A stretch of 64,000 nt of DNA, taken from contig NC_049988.1 of NCBI RefSeq assembly GCF_000003815.2, forward strand, positions 22,292,384-22,356,383. The letters are read 5' to 3'. The stretch comes from Branchiostoma floridae (Eukaryota > Chordata > Leptocardii > Amphioxiformes > Branchiostomatidae). The translations under genes and the position numbers were made by a program. The notes under the pieces were generated by a model. It saw only the letters and a list, made by a program, of their open reading frames with translations, had not been told where the DNA came from and did not search any database. Positions 1 to 11,464 of the stretch are shown piece by piece; position 1 is the first letter of the stretch, and every line of letters begins with the position of its first letter.

Positions 1-128
1 CTGACCAGGGATTATCTCACCATATACACCTCGGGCCGGGGCATTAACCCTTTATTGACATACCAACTAAAGATTCTTCGAAACGGTTAGATGTTTACAG
101 TACTCTGTCCTTGCATGCCTTGCCACAG

Positions 129-3100
129 AAGAAAACCAGTACCTGTGTTCGGGCACCTTTGCTCCTATTGTGAAACTGCTGAAAGACGGCTGCATCAGCC
201 AGGCTGTACGCCCCATCTGTTACTACCTGGGTATGGTCATATCAAACAACAGTGAGTACATGATCATACGTTTACATGTACATTCATTTATTCCTTCTTT
301 CCTAGCTAACTCACTACATGTATGATCTGTTACTACCTGGGTTTGGTCATATAAAACAACAGTATATACATATATTCATTCGAATCCTTTCCTTCCCAAC
401 TAACTCACTAAGATCTGTTACTTCCTTGGCATGGTCATATCAAACAACTGTGAGTACATGATTATACGTTTACATGTACATTCATTTATTCTTTCTTTCC
501 TAGCTTTAAGCTAACTCACTAACATTGATCAGCTAATATGTACGCCCCATCCGTTACTACCTGGGCATGGTCATATCAAACAACAGTGAGTACATTCATC
601 CCTTCATTCCTGACAAACGTAAACCATGTAATTTTGCTTTTACCTAGACCAGTAACACTGAATACATTGATTAATTTGTTTGTACATTCATTAATTTTGG
701 TTCATTTTTTGCTCGTTTTTGTGGTATTTTTTTCTGTTCCTTCAATTGCCTTTTCTGTTCTCTTCATCTACTCCTCCCTACATCCTTGTCTTCTTTTCTT
801 CACACACTCACTCTTCACTCACTCACTCACTCACTCTTCACTCACTCACTCACTCACTCACTCACTCACTCTGACTCACACTCACTCACTCTTCACTCAC
901 TCACTAGCTCGCTCACTCACTCACTCACTCACACACTCACTCACTCAACCACTCAACCACTCACTCACTCACTCACTCACTCACTCACTCACTCAACCAC
1001 TCACTCAACCACTCACCCACTGACTCACTCACCCACTGACTCACTCACTCACTCACTCACTCACTCTCTCACTCTGTACTTCCAGAGCGTACCCAGAAGC
1101 GATGGATGCTAGCGGGAGGGTTGCAGGCCCTGATGACGGTTCTACAGCGCATTGTTGAACAGACACTCCCTCCCTCCCTTCATCCATCCTTCACTCACTC
1201 ACTCACTCTCTCTCTCTGTCTCTCTTCCAGAGCGTACCCAGAAGCGTTGGATGTTAGCCGGAGGGTTGCCGGCCTTGATGATGGTTCTACAGCGCATTGT
1301 TGAACAGACACTCACTCACTCACTCACTCCATCCATCCATCCCTCTCACTCTCACTCACTCTCTCTTCCAGAGCGTACCCAGAAGCATTGGATGCTAGCA
1401 GGAGGGCTGCAGGCCTTGATGATGGTTCTACAGCACATTGTTGAGCAGACACTCACTCATACTCTCCCTCCCTCCATCCATCCCTCCCTCCCTCACTCAC
1501 TCACTCACTCCCTTCATCCATCCTTCACTCTCTCACTCTCTCTCTCTCTTCCAGAGTGTACCCAGAAGCTTTGGATGCTAGCAGGAGGGTTGCAGGCCCT
1601 GATGGCGGTTCTACAGCGCATTGTTGAAAAGAAACTCCCTCCCTCCCTTCATCCATCCTTCACTCACTCACTCACTCTCTCTCTCTGTCTCTCTTCCAGA
1701 GCGTACCCAGAAGCGTTGGATGTTAGCCGGAGGGTTGCCGGCCTTGATGACGGTTCTACAGCGCATTGTTGAACAGGCACTCACTCACTCACTCCCTCCC
1801 TCCATCCCTCACTCTCTCTCTCTCTCACTCTCTCTCTCTCTTCCAGAGCGTACCCAGAAGCGTTGGATGTTAGCCGGAGGGTTGCAGGCCCTGATGACGG
1901 TTTTACAGCGCATTGTTGAGCACTCACTCACTCCCTCACTCCATCCATCCCTCACTCTCTCTCTCTCTCACTCCCTCTCTCTTCCAGAGCGTACCCAGAA
2001 GCGTTGGATGCTAGCGGGAAGGCTGCAGGCCCTGATGACAGTTCTACAGCGCATTGTTGAACAGACACTCCCTCCCTCCCTCCCTCCATCCCTCACTCCA
2101 TCCATCCCTCACTCTCTCACTCCCTCTCTCTTCCAGAGCGTACCCAGAAGCGTTGGATGCTAGCGGGAGGGCTGCCGGCATTGATGACCGTTCTACGGCG
2201 CATTGTTGAGCAGGCACTCACTCGCACTCTCCCTCCCTCCCTCCATCCCTCACTCTTTCCCTCCCTCCCTCCCTCACTCACTCACTCACTCACTCACTCA
2301 CTCACTCACACACTCCCTCACTCCCTCTCTCTTCCAGAGAGTATCCAGAACCCTTGCATGCTAGCGGGAGGGCTGCAGGCCCTGATGACGGTTCTACAGC
2401 GCACTGTTGAGCAGACACTCACTTACTCACTCACTCCATCCATCCATCCATCCATCCCTCTCTCTCTCTCTCACTCTCACTCTCTCTCTTCCAGACCGTA
2501 CCCAGAAGCGATGGATGTTAGCCGGAGGGTTGCAGGAATTGATGACGTTTCTACAGCGCACTGTTGAGCAGAAACTCCCTCCCTCTCTTTCCCTCACTCA
2601 CTCTCTCCCTCTCTCTTCCAGAGCATACCCAGAAGTGTTGGATGCTAGCTGGAGGGCTGCAGGCATTGATGACGGTTCTACAGTGCACTCCCTCCCTCCC
2701 TTCCTCCCTCCATCCCTCACTCTCTTACTCTCTCTCTCTGAGTCTCTCTCTTCCAGAGTGTACCCAGAAGCGATGGATGCTAGCGGGAGGTTTGCAGGCA
2801 TTGATGGCGGTTCTACAGCGCATTGTTGAACAGAAACTCCCTCCCTCCCTTCCTCCCTCCCTCCATTCATCCCTCACTCCATCCATGATCCCTCACTCAC
2901 TCTCTCCCTCTCTCTCCCAGAGCGTACCCAGAAGCGTTGGATGCTAGTGGGAGGGCTGCAGGCCCTGATGATGGTTCTACAGCGCATTGTTGAACAGGCA
3001 CAGGAGGACCCCACCTCCATGCCTCTCGCTGTACAAGTGGCCGTAACCATCGACTCCTGTGTGGCTAATAATGGTAATGCTATCATTTAATGTGGAGTTT

Positions 3101-5587
3101 CCTATAGTCTGTTTTGTTAAAAAGTACAATGTACTTCCTACAGGAACAAAGGCCTGAACATTCAGATGTAGATGCTGCATACTTCCGTCAAGTTGTCTTT
3201 TTTAATGACAATGATTTGTTTCTTACAAAAGGAAGAATTTTGTATTCGTATTGTATACCCAGTAAACTGCCCTTTGGCATAACACAATTTTTTAACCAAA
3301 CTGTACAAGCTGAATTATCATTCCTCATATTCAGGACTTGTCTCGGGTCATTTCTTGACAGATCATGGACTTGTTTCTGACCATTTTTGGTCAACCACTT
3401 GTCTGTGCAATGGCTGAGTGGGTAGAGTTTTTGCCTTGTATTCGGTAGGTCGTGAGTTCGATCCCCGACCGAGTCATACCAAAGACTTTAAAAATGGTAC
3501 ATGCTGCTTTCTCTGCTTAGCACTCAGCATTTGGGAGAGAGTATGGGAGTTAAACACACATAACTACCAGCAGACTAGCCCCATGCTGTAGTGGCTTGCA
3601 CAAATGTGTGGCTCAAGAGCTACTCAAAATGGAGATGGGCACCACCTCTAAGCATCTGCACAGATGTGCGAGCAACTTGAACTTGTCTGTAGTCAGGCTT
3701 TGGCTGATTTAGGACTTGTTTAGGCCAGGTTTTGGCATTTCAGCACCAAGGACAGGGGCAGTCTGACCAAAACAATGCTTCAGTCTGATGGCTGTCTTTT
3801 TTTTGGGGGGGGGGGGCATTTTGATTATTTGCTGTCACTAGTTTGTTGTGTTTGCGGCAACCTGAGTCAAAAGCCAGGTTGCGTCAGCAACATTTCAAGT
3901 TGCACCACTTCGAAAAGTTATTACTTTATTCAACTCAGCTATTTTTCCATCATGTTTTCTTCCAGTTACATGTAACTGCTAATGTTTTATCTTATCTGTT
4001 TTAATGGATCCACAAATGCTTATACCGTAGAACCAATAGTGTAAATGACATGCTAGACCCAATATGTTGATTTATTCATACCTATAGATATCCATATATG
4101 TCTGCTTTATTGTACAGTAAGTAGTTGTTATGGACCTAACGAAACTCACTTTTCTTTTGTTGTGTCAATAAAGATTTCTCATCTATGTTTATGCACATAA
4201 GCTGGGGAATAGTGGTGTTCCAGCTGCAAAATTTCAGGTTGCACACTGTGCTACCTGGGTTTTAATTTAAGTTGCGCCAAGCAAAATGGCGCAAGTGTGC
4301 AAGTGATTGTTTTGAGGACTGTTTGTTTGTTTAGCACGAGGACTGCAGTTGATCCACCAGTTGAAGATGGTTCTGTTGATGGTGCAGCTGATATTGATGA
4401 ACCTGCAGAAGTTGCTTACTTGTTTGTTTGTTTGTTTGTTTGTTTGTTTAGCCCGAGGGCTGCAGTTGATCCACCAGTTGAAGACGGTACCCCTGATGGT
4501 ACAGCTGCTGTCGATGAACCTACAGGATTCACAACTGCAGCTACAGGTGCTGCTCACCATCCTGCACCTCACAGAGATGAACAGTAAGTACCATTGTACA
4601 CCTGCAGGTACTACTATATGTGAACACACCTGTAGATACTACTGTACACCTGTAGGTACTACCGTACACCTGTGGGAACCATTGTTGGTACTGTTGGCAC
4701 CATCCTACACCTCACAGAGATGAACAGTAAGTACCATTGTACACCTGCAGGTACTACTATATGTGTACACACCTGTAGATACTACTGTACACCTGTAGGT
4801 ACTACTGTACACCTGTGGGAACCATTGTTGGTACTGTTGGCACCATCCTACACCTTACAGAGATGAACAGTAAGTACCATTGTACACCAGTCCTGCCTAC
4901 ACCTTACAGAGATGAACAGTAAGTACCATTGTACACCAGTCCTGCAGGTACTACTATACACACCTGTAGATACTACTGTACATCTTTAGGTACAACTGTA
5001 GACCTGTAGGAACCATTGTTGGTACTGTTGGCACCTCACAGAGATGCACAAAAAAAAACTTTGTTGCTAGTGTTTTCTTTAGGTATGAAATTGTATGTAC
5101 ATACAGCACTTGTTGCTAGTGCTTTCTTTAGAAACTTCGTGTATAGCACATAAGTGGAGAAATGTCACCTTCTTTCTGGTATTTGAAGGATTTTCTCGTG
5201 AAAGGATAATTCTTCAGCCTAAGTGGGGTGAATCCATTATTTTTTTTCCAAACCTATTCAGAAAACAAGTGTTTGTTATTGATATTATGAAAAAATCAAC
5301 AGAGTTGGAAGTTTTTATTTGTTTGTTATTTGTTTCATTTGGAAGTCTGTCTACCATCTAACAAAGCATGGCCCGGGGTAAGAGTGTAGACTACATTCAA
5401 TAAGGCTGTAACCTTGTTTATCTTCTAACTGTTGTTTGTTGTTGTTGTTGTTTACTTGTAGAAGAGATCCAGCAGCAGCTAGTTTCGGCAGGAGGTCTGT
5501 CTGTTGTCCTACACAGCATGGCTAGAAACCACAGTGCAGAGTACAACAAGGCTGCCACCTACCTGCTCAAGACTTGTGTTCACTTAG
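129..5587 (+). CDS. ARM-repeat protein gene, internal exons (5' end outside window)
   Basis: Four coding exons are visible: 129-251, 2921-3073, 4452-4583 and 5462-5587. Each has AG and GT borders, and every junction splits a codon after its first base, so the chain stays open. The joined product is all helical with repeated hydrophobic LL/GGLQ patterns (for example GTFAPIVKLLKDGC, GGLQALMMVLQRIVEQ, GGLSVVLHSMARNHSAEYNKAA), typical of armadillo/HEAT superhelices that bind other proteins. The order of helices resembles the ARM domain of TERB1, a meiotic telomere-tethering protein. That assignment is from memory and unverified, so no symbol is given. The borders of these exons are each copied as partial tandem repeats in the introns (see the repeat entries). 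The reading frame probably continues at 25986-27786. Confidence 0.7.
215..590 (+). repeat. Three decoy donor copies of ARM exon 129-251
   Basis: The last roughly 40 bases of exon 129-251 together with its GTGAGT donor and following intron recur at about 325-370, 413-460 and 538-600. The copies keep the CTGTTACTACCTGGG-like exon end and a GT at 362, 450 and 586. None carries the exon's acceptor side. Confidence 0.8.
604..1080. repeat. Low-complexity CTCA/ACTC microsatellite in intron
   Basis: After about 180 bases of AT-rich intron, 800-1080 is an almost pure (ACTC)n tract with AACC variants. Apparent ORFs encoding Thr-His-Ser-Leu repeats here are translations of the microsatellite. Confidence 0.9.
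1081..2860 (+). repeat. Array of 12 decoy acceptor half-exons before ARM exon 2921-3073
   Basis: Twelve copies of a unit of about 130-200 bp each contain a CTCTCTTCCAG acceptor plus the first 75-80 bases of exon 2921-3073, followed by CTCC/CATC/ACTC microsatellite. Half-exons begin at 1086, 1231, 1372, 1555, 1700, 1847, 1988, 2137, 2338, 2495, 2632 and 2757. Most end at the codons for IVEQ and run straight into the microsatellite with no donor; the copy at 2632 stops earlier. Only the thirteenth copy (2921) continues to a GT donor at 3074. Copies differ by scattered substitutions (CAGAAGCGTTGG, CAGAAGCATTGG, CAGAACCCTTGC). Confidence 0.9.
3400..3700 (+). mobile_element. tRNA-derived SINE
   Basis: An A-box-like TGGCTGAGTGG (3411-3421) and a B-box-like GAGTTCGATCC (3454-3464) have tRNA-like spacing inside the intron 3074-4451. 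About 220 bases of non-tRNA body follow. The acceptor stem does not pair convincingly, so this is not a working tRNA gene. The 3' limit is approximate. Confidence 0.6.
3701..4330. other. Intron sequence without recognisable feature
   Basis: This AT-rich stretch contains a T run and a G run near 3795-3815. No splice-phase-compatible exon or clear repeat was seen. Confidence 0.5.
4335..4445 (+). repeat. Decoy acceptor half-exon plus (TTTG)n before ARM exon 4452-4583
   Basis: Positions 4335-4416 repeat the first roughly 80 bases of exon 4452-4583 with the same TTTGTTTAG acceptor. The copy runs into a (TTTG)n tract instead of completing the exon. Codons for GLQLIHQLKMV in the copy match GLQLIHQLKTV in the true exon. 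Confidence 0.85.
4690..5050 (+). repeat. Three decoy donors plus relic after ARM exon 4452-4583
   Basis: The exon's 3' edge (CATCCTACACCTCACAGAG, then ATGAACA) plus its GTAAGT donor and following intron are repeated. GT donors lie at 4584 (true), 4727, 4870 and 4919, and a shorter relic at about 5035-5046 has lost the donor. Confidence 0.85.
5341..5415 (+). repeat. Degenerate copy of ARM exon 5462-5587
   Basis: GTCTGTCT, CAAAGCATGGC and AATAAGGCTG in this stretch align in order with exon 5462-5587. The copy lacks an intact frame and lies just upstream of the real exon. Confidence 0.5.
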
Positions 5588-5980
5588 GTGCGTGGTTACA
5601 GTTGTTTTTAAGTGCTCTTGGTTTATCATCTGCATCAAAATGGAGGTATAGTTTTACTGGGCATGTGTGTGTGTGGTGCGTTTCCGGTGCTATGTCTTTA
5701 GGAAGTTTTGTGCAATTGTAATGATATTTGGTACATAAGTTGGTGAATGTTAACCCAATTGGTCAGGTTTGACTGCGGGCCTCCTGGTTGCCAACCTTGG
5801 TACTGCAGCAGGACTTCCTGATTTAGTATCTTTGGCCCTGAGCATGCTGTTCCCTAGTTTTTTTTTAGCGACACATAGCCTTTAATATAAGGAAGGAGTG
5901 GTGTAAGTTTGGATCTCCAGCCAGCTTGTTGGCTCAGGTACTTTATAATGTTTGCAGTGCTGTTGGTTTTTTGGGAGGGC

Positions 5981-6035
5981 AGTACAACAAGGGGCAACCT
6001 ACCTGCTCAAGACATGTGTACACTTGGGTAGGTAC
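5981..6035 (+). repeat. Degenerate decoy donor copy of ARM exon 5462-5587
   Basis: AGTACAACAAGG, ACCTACCTGCTCAAGACAT and GTGTACACTT repeat the 3' edge of exon 5462-5587 and are followed by GGTAGGT at the donor position. Confidence 0.65.
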
Positions 6036-6049
6036 TTCATGTTAGGCCA

Positions 6050-7080
6050 CATCATCTCTATTTGTTGCTTCTCGGATTTTATTTCAGAAAAAATTGGACC
6101 GGTAGGTCGAAATTTTTTTTTAATGTTCTGAATAAAGGGCATTGTTTTTAGACTGAAATGTGTGTGCGAGGCTCTGAATGGTTAGCAAATGAGCAAAACC
6201 TTTATTATTCTTTCTCTGGACTTTTTTTGAAAATGAAAAAATCAAAGTTAGGTACATATTATATATTGATTACATTGCTTTTGGTCATGTCTGTTAGTTG
6301 GCTGGTTGGCCAACAGATCCGTCTGTTGGGTTTGGAAGTACAGTCAAACCTGTACAAGGTGGTCAACTTAAAGAACTGAGTAGACCGAATCACAACATGT
6401 TTGTTTGTTCAGACACTTGTATTGCCTAGTGGCACACAGGTCAGCAAGTTTCCTTGTTGTTTAGATGTAGAAGAGTATATTTCTGCAAGTTTCCTTGATG
6501 TTTCTGTAGAAGAGTATATTTCTGCAGCCCTTCCCCTTTAACGAGGCCAAAGCTCTGAGCTACTACCAGTTGAGCTACAGGAACATTTGACTCACAACAT
6601 GACAGAGACTCAATAGTAACCAATTTGGGGTGTTTTAATCACAAATACTAAACCAACTATTACAGTATTACATAGATGGATGAAAAATGATTACAGATAG
6701 CATAACAAATAGCAAATACTACACTTAGTCTCCTTCAGTATTACATACTATTAGATAGAAAATGATTTGAGACAGCATAACAAATAATACTACACTAACT
6801 GTTACAGCATTACATAAATGGATGAAAGATAATTTGAGACAGCATAACTACAGTCAATCAATTTTTTTTTACATAGTACGCAACTACTATCTTATACATG
6901 AATTTCATAAGATGACTTAAATCAGTGATTGCAAAATCCTTTTCTACAGGTACAAGTGATCTCTGTGTACAATTGTTTATGCATATTTCCTTTTTATCAT
7001 CTGCATTATACATATAAGCTTCAAGGTCTTAGACCATTAACGAAACACTAAAGCTTGCATACTTTTACTTCTACATATCA
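6050..7080. repeat. 3' flank of gene A: MITE relic, A-box-like repeat, low-complexity AT sequence
   Basis: TTGTTGCTTCTCGG, ATTTTATTTCAG and GTAGGTCGAAA near 6063-6110 match the left end of the Harbinger-like element at 26259. Positions 6380-6640 share a block with 16380-16930 (GACCGAATCA, TTGTTTGTT, GACACTTGTA and a tRNA A-box-like GAGCTACAGGAAC complement). The rest, to 7080, is homologous to the sequence before gene C's stop codon. No gene was seen. Confidence 0.55.
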
Positions 7081-7089
7081 CTTGTGAGG

Positions 7090-8937
7090 CTATGCCATGA
7101 CATGTTCATACACCACCCTGGCTTGCTCTGTTAGCCTACTGCCGACTGAACTGAACACAGGCAGCCTGTTCCTGTCAATCTGCTGGGCCATGTTGTAGTG
7201 GTGCAGGATTCTGTCCCTGTGGACAGATGGGTCCTGCTGGCCGTACAGGGTAACCAGGTGGTAATGAGCAAAGGGCACCCAGATATGGTCTGTAGGAGCT
7301 GTGTGGATGAAGTGGTGAAACTGCCTGATGGCCTGTGGGACAGACACAGCCCTGGAACACGCTGCTGTGTAGAACAGGGTTGGCAGGTGGTCAGATTTGT
7401 GCATAAGGGCACTGGCATAGGCAGACAGGGCTGGGGCTGGTTGCCTGGTGGTCAGCCATATTGTGTACCCTAAAGCACAGTACATGTAAGCCAGATGTTT
7501 GTGCATGGGGTATGTTTCTCCATGTTGTAGAACAATGTTGATCACATGGTTTATGGCCTGTTGTCGGCCGTGTCCAAGGGGAAGCTGCAGTGCCTGTATG
7601 AGCAGACAGGGGGTGCTGTCAGGGTTAGCCTGGAGCTGTGTGGAAGTGAGTTGATGTAGCTTAGCTCTGTCCAGGTGCAGCCAGGACTGGTGATACAGGA
7701 TTTCATTAACAGCATCAGGGTTCACAGCCTCCATCAGCATGAGCCCCTCCAGCAGGTGCTCCACCCCATCCCCCTCCTGGTACCCCCCTTTGGTTACCAT
7801 GGCAGCCCCCTTTTCCAGACAGCTGTAAGCCTTGAGCCGTGTCTGTGCAGTCGGTGAGTCCTTGTGCTGCAGTAGACTGGCTCTCAGCCACTTCAGAGGG
7901 CCCTCCTGTAGCTCAGCCTGCTGTGCAGTAGGTGTGGCCTGTGCTGGAGGCTGCTGGGGAAGCCTGGCTCGTTTAGCCTGGGATGGTCCAGCCTCCTCCT
8001 CCACTACATCCTCCTGTGATGCAACAGTAGAGGCGCCTGCTACAGAGGAGACATCCTCAGGTATCCCAGAATCCCCTGCTGCTGTGTCGAGGAGGCTGAC
8101 CTGCGTGGGGTGAATTTAAAAGTACTGACCATCAGCATTCTGTTACTATCTTACTTCTCAGATATGATTTTAGGATTATATATGAAGTTTTTAGAAAATT
8201 TATAAAGAGCAAACTCGAGAAGTATGAAAACATTCCTCTTATGCATTGCAAGTTTTAGGTATCAAATATCAATTATGGAAGGCGATACAAAAGTTGTTAT
8301 ATAACCTCTTTGTTCTTACAATGTCATGCTCTTTTAATTACCTTATGTGTAATTAAATACCAATAGATATAAAGCCACATGTGAGCCTAAAATACTTAAT
8401 ATTACTTAAGCCAGAGGAATTTTCATGATCAATTAATCATTGTATACGTACCTTTTCTGGTATTTCTGCCAGCCAGTCCTGAACTCTCATCATCCCCATC
8501 AGTGGCCCTGCTCCCCCCTCCGGCAGGTTTGGTAGCTCCCACTTCTCAACACTCACGTCAATGGATGCCTTATACCCGACCTTCGCGAGTTCAGCTTGGA
8601 GACAGGCCTTAAGGAAGGGGCCATTCAGGATGGAGGTGAAGTATTGGTAGCCCAGCTGGGAGTAGAAGATGACAGGAACCAGGAGGGAGTCCACCTCTGC
8701 CTCCAACCCCACCCGTGGGTCGGCTGGCTGGTCGGGGTTGTCGGGGTCCCTCCTCTCAACAGCCCGACGGACAGCCCTCATAGTGAGGTACCTGTTGGCC
8801 AGGTAGAACGCACCTATAGCGAGCGCACGTACTGTCCAAACATCGGTGATTCTCAGGTACACCCTTCCCCACTCGGCCATCATTTCTATCACAGGCTGGG
8901 CGGCAGCCTGTCCTGCTTCTCCAACTTGTTCAGCCAT
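7090..8937 (-). CDS. Tandem family copy A: predicted membrane-associated TPR-like protein
   Basis: Two exons are read on the minus strand: 8937-8452 (ATG, 162 codons, donor GTACGT) and 8100-7090 (acceptor CACGCAG, stop TAG at 7092-7090). They join in phase 0 to about 498 residues. The N-terminal exon holds a hydrophobic segment (LAIGAFYLANRYLTM) followed by a basic stretch (RAVRRAVERR). A second hydrophobic segment includes LLVPVIFYSQLGYQYF. The second exon starts with an acidic, Pro/Gln-rich linker containing AKRAR, then about 280 residues of helical repeats with TPR-like spacing (CLEKGAAMV, YMYCALGY, HYHLVTLYG). The TAG truncates the C-terminus by a few residues relative to copies C and D. 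Function is not recognised. Confidence 0.8.
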
Positions 8938-9839
8938 TCTAAGACCGGATTTACACGTATGCACTCTAAAAATGCATGTACAAGGTCCAAACACTGCTTA
9001 CAGGCAAGTAAGATGGCGGACAGGTGCACAATGGTTTGTAACGGAACAGTCATTACAGGTAACCTTGGGGAGGTCAGCAGGCCATTCCCACTGGCTGCAG
9101 AGGGGGGGCACACATGTCTCCACCTGACTCACTATTCAGTACATTGATTTGTGTAAATAAAGTTCCTGTAAAACTATTTAAGATACACCAAGTTTGCTAT
9201 ATATGTCAAGTAATTAAGACTAGATTTTTGTTGAAGTTGTTTGCCTACAAGTCTGATATAGTAGGAAATAAAGTGACAGGTTTTGAAGGGATGAAAAAAT
9301 ATAAAACACGTCCACAAGTCATGGCTACCTGTCCATACAGACCCGATTTTATCAGTCCCTTGAGTGGGTAGGTTTGAGTCTTTATGCAGAGTTGGGCACT
9401 TGTTTAGGTATGACTGAATCTAAGCTTTTATAATGTGCAAAGTTCACTGTATTATATAATCACAGACTACAAGTTCCTGACACTGTTATTGGTAAAATGC
9501 TGAAAGTTACATGCCTTTACCCCCTACTCCTATGATTAAATGGGAGCTTCTGAGCTCTATTGTGTTTGTGCTTGGGAAGTCACAAAAGTCAACAAGCAAT
9601 GTTTATCGTGTGGGTAACTCAATACCCCTTGACATACAGAGTCAGTGAATGGTGACTGCATTCATTTGACGCCTTGAAAGCAGACCAAGCTCTGTTAGCT
9701 GTAGCAAGTGGTTAATGCAGGCTTTAACAGTGTGCACTGTTGCCTAAGTTTCTAACACTCAATGTATCAAGTTCTACCAGGCTCATGGTATGTGGACTTC
9801 TTCAGTTTGCACCACTGTGTAGCGCTAGTATTCACTTTA
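8938..9839. other. Upstream region of gene A
   Basis: No exon was recognised. The first roughly 100 bases are related to the promoter-side flank of copies B-D (GAAATGG and CCCTCCC-like matches are weaker here). The remainder is AT-rich without visible structure. Confidence 0.4.
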
Positions 9840-10197
9840 CAGGGCTCGAAATACAGGGTGCATGTGCACCCAGGTGCACCCAAAATTTGATCTGTGCACC
9901 CAATTATTTTCTGTGGGTGCACAGGGTGCACCTAAATATTTTCTTACGTTTATGTATGTAAAGATATCAAAGTATACTAGTGTACATCATATTCTTGACA
10001 TCTAAGTGTTAGAAAGATAATAAAAATGTCTGTCATGGTACTTGTTTAAGAATTTGATAGCTTGTAATTAAGTTTTATTATTAGGTTACTAGTTTTACTT
10101 AAATTTAAGTGGTGCACCCACAAATTTTTCAGTGCACCCAATTTTTTAAGCTGGGTGCACCAGTGCACCTAATTCCAAAAATGAATTTCTAGCCCTG
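9840..10197. mobile_element. Non-autonomous hAT-like MITE, copy 1
   Basis: Terminal inverted repeats are CAGGGCTCGAAATAC on the left and the complement of CAGGGCTAGAAATTC on the right. The 5-bp target duplication CTTTA lies at 9835-9839 and 10198-10202. Subterminal GTGCACCCA/GGGTGCAC motifs repeat in both orientations. There is no transposase ORF. CAGGG ends fit hAT, and 5-bp duplications fit some hAT subgroups. Confidence 0.8.
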
Positions 10198-10270
10198 CTT
10201 TATGTGCATGATTGAATTCCAGTTTTATTCTGGAGCGACCTCCTATATTTTGGCAACCGTACACCCAGGC

Positions 10271-10465
10271 ATGCCAACCAGACGCCGGTGATTCTCAGGT
10301 ACCACCCCCCCCCCCCCACTCAGCCATCATTTCTATCACAGGTTGGGCGGCTGCCTGCCCTGCTTCTCCAACTTGTTCTGCCATTCTAAGAACGTATACA
10401 GCTCTCTTCCAGATCAACACAAGTGAAATGGCGCCCCTCCCCCTCAACGTTAGGCTAAAGTCTTG
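10271..10465 (-). pseudogene. Relic of exon 1 of the A-D family
   Basis: Positions 10384-10271 match the first roughly 35 codons of exon 1 (MAEQ, then GQAAAQPVIEMMAEW), including upstream flank to about 10465. The match then collapses into a C homopolymer (10306-10318) and the exon is lost. This is a fifth, broken copy between A and B. Confidence 0.75.
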
Positions 10466-11061
10466 AGTTCAGTTTGTCATGTGCTGATTGGCCAGCCAAT
10501 GGGCTGTAGTGAGCATGTGCAAAAGATTAGGTCTCTGGTTTGTAGTAAGAAACACAATAAAATTTTAATCTAGCAGAATAAAAATGGATTTATCTCCATT
10601 TCAAGCATTATGTACAATTATAACTGTGACAGTTGAGATTCTTTTGAGGTTTTTCCCAGTGAAAGTGCTTGTTAGAGCATGGCTAATCATTAACTTTATA
10701 ACATCTGATGAAAGGTGCTGCCTTGTTGGAGACCCAGGCATTTATTGGCAACACCTCAGGGGTGAAGCCTTTCACTCTCACATTTTACTTAAAGCTCACA
10801 TAGCAAGCTGATAAAACTATTAATGGAAATGCTGTCATTAGGGTCTTTTCCACAATCATTTGCCTATGACCTCCTTGCTACAAACTTAGTATACAGCTAA
10901 CTCAGAGTTCTATTCTTGCTGAATTCACAAATTCTGACTTATGAGGTTCATCATTTGATTTATAATCTGAGTAAAGAAAGTATGCAGCCAGCCATTTTGA
11001 TAACTGGAATATTATGTCAATCTATTTCCTCTTGTTTTCGACATTGATATTCCATTTTATA

Positions 11062-11455
11062 TCACATATATAGCCGATCCGTATTTACGTTCGATATTGG
11101 TGTTCCAACCGGTTTGTATTTTACAGTATGGCCATAGCTCAATGTGAATGATTTGAACATGCTTGAGCGTGCCACTGTTGAAACTTCAAACAACTGTTTT
11201 GTTCCTTTGCCCGGTTCTTTTGTTTGAATTAACAAAGTTGTTGACCCGATGTACATTAATGTCCTGCGGGTCGGATCTCCCTTCGGCCGATCCTAGCCGC
11301 GGTCCGGCCATACCTCGGGCAATACGGAATACCCCATGTTGTATTCTATATGTAAAATGTGTTTTTGATGTGTATGGTGTAGTCACTCCTATGCCTTGTG
11401 CAGCATATTGTACTGTTATAATTCAAATAAAGAAAAGGAAGAAATGTCAATCTGA
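11062..11455 (+). mobile_element. Putative retroelement 3' tail, copy 1
   Basis: The sequence ends in TTATAATTCAAATAAAGAAAAG, a LINE-like polyadenylation tail, and contains a GC-rich segment unlike its flanks (GGATCTCCCTTCGGCCGATC). A near copy occurs at 20030-20385. No RT domain is left, so the class is inferred. Confidence 0.4.
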
Positions 11456-11464
11456 TTACTAACA

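Noticed and set aside
538-1112. Overlapping ORFs of Thr-His-Ser-Leu repeats
   Set aside because: Translations of an (ACTC)n microsatellite within an intron; every frame is open because the repeat lacks stop codons.
1106-2947. ORFs of 130-206 residues containing WMLAGGLQALM units
   Set aside because: They run through half-exons and microsatellite of the decoy array. The units lack donors, so these are not a separate gene.
3405-3480. tRNA gene
   Set aside because: A and B boxes are present but the acceptor stem and anticodon arm do not fold well and a long body follows; called a SINE.
7131-7860. Other-frame and plus-strand ORFs over the family genes, repeated in all copies
   Set aside because: Shadows of exon 2; they drift in length between copies while the main frame stays open.
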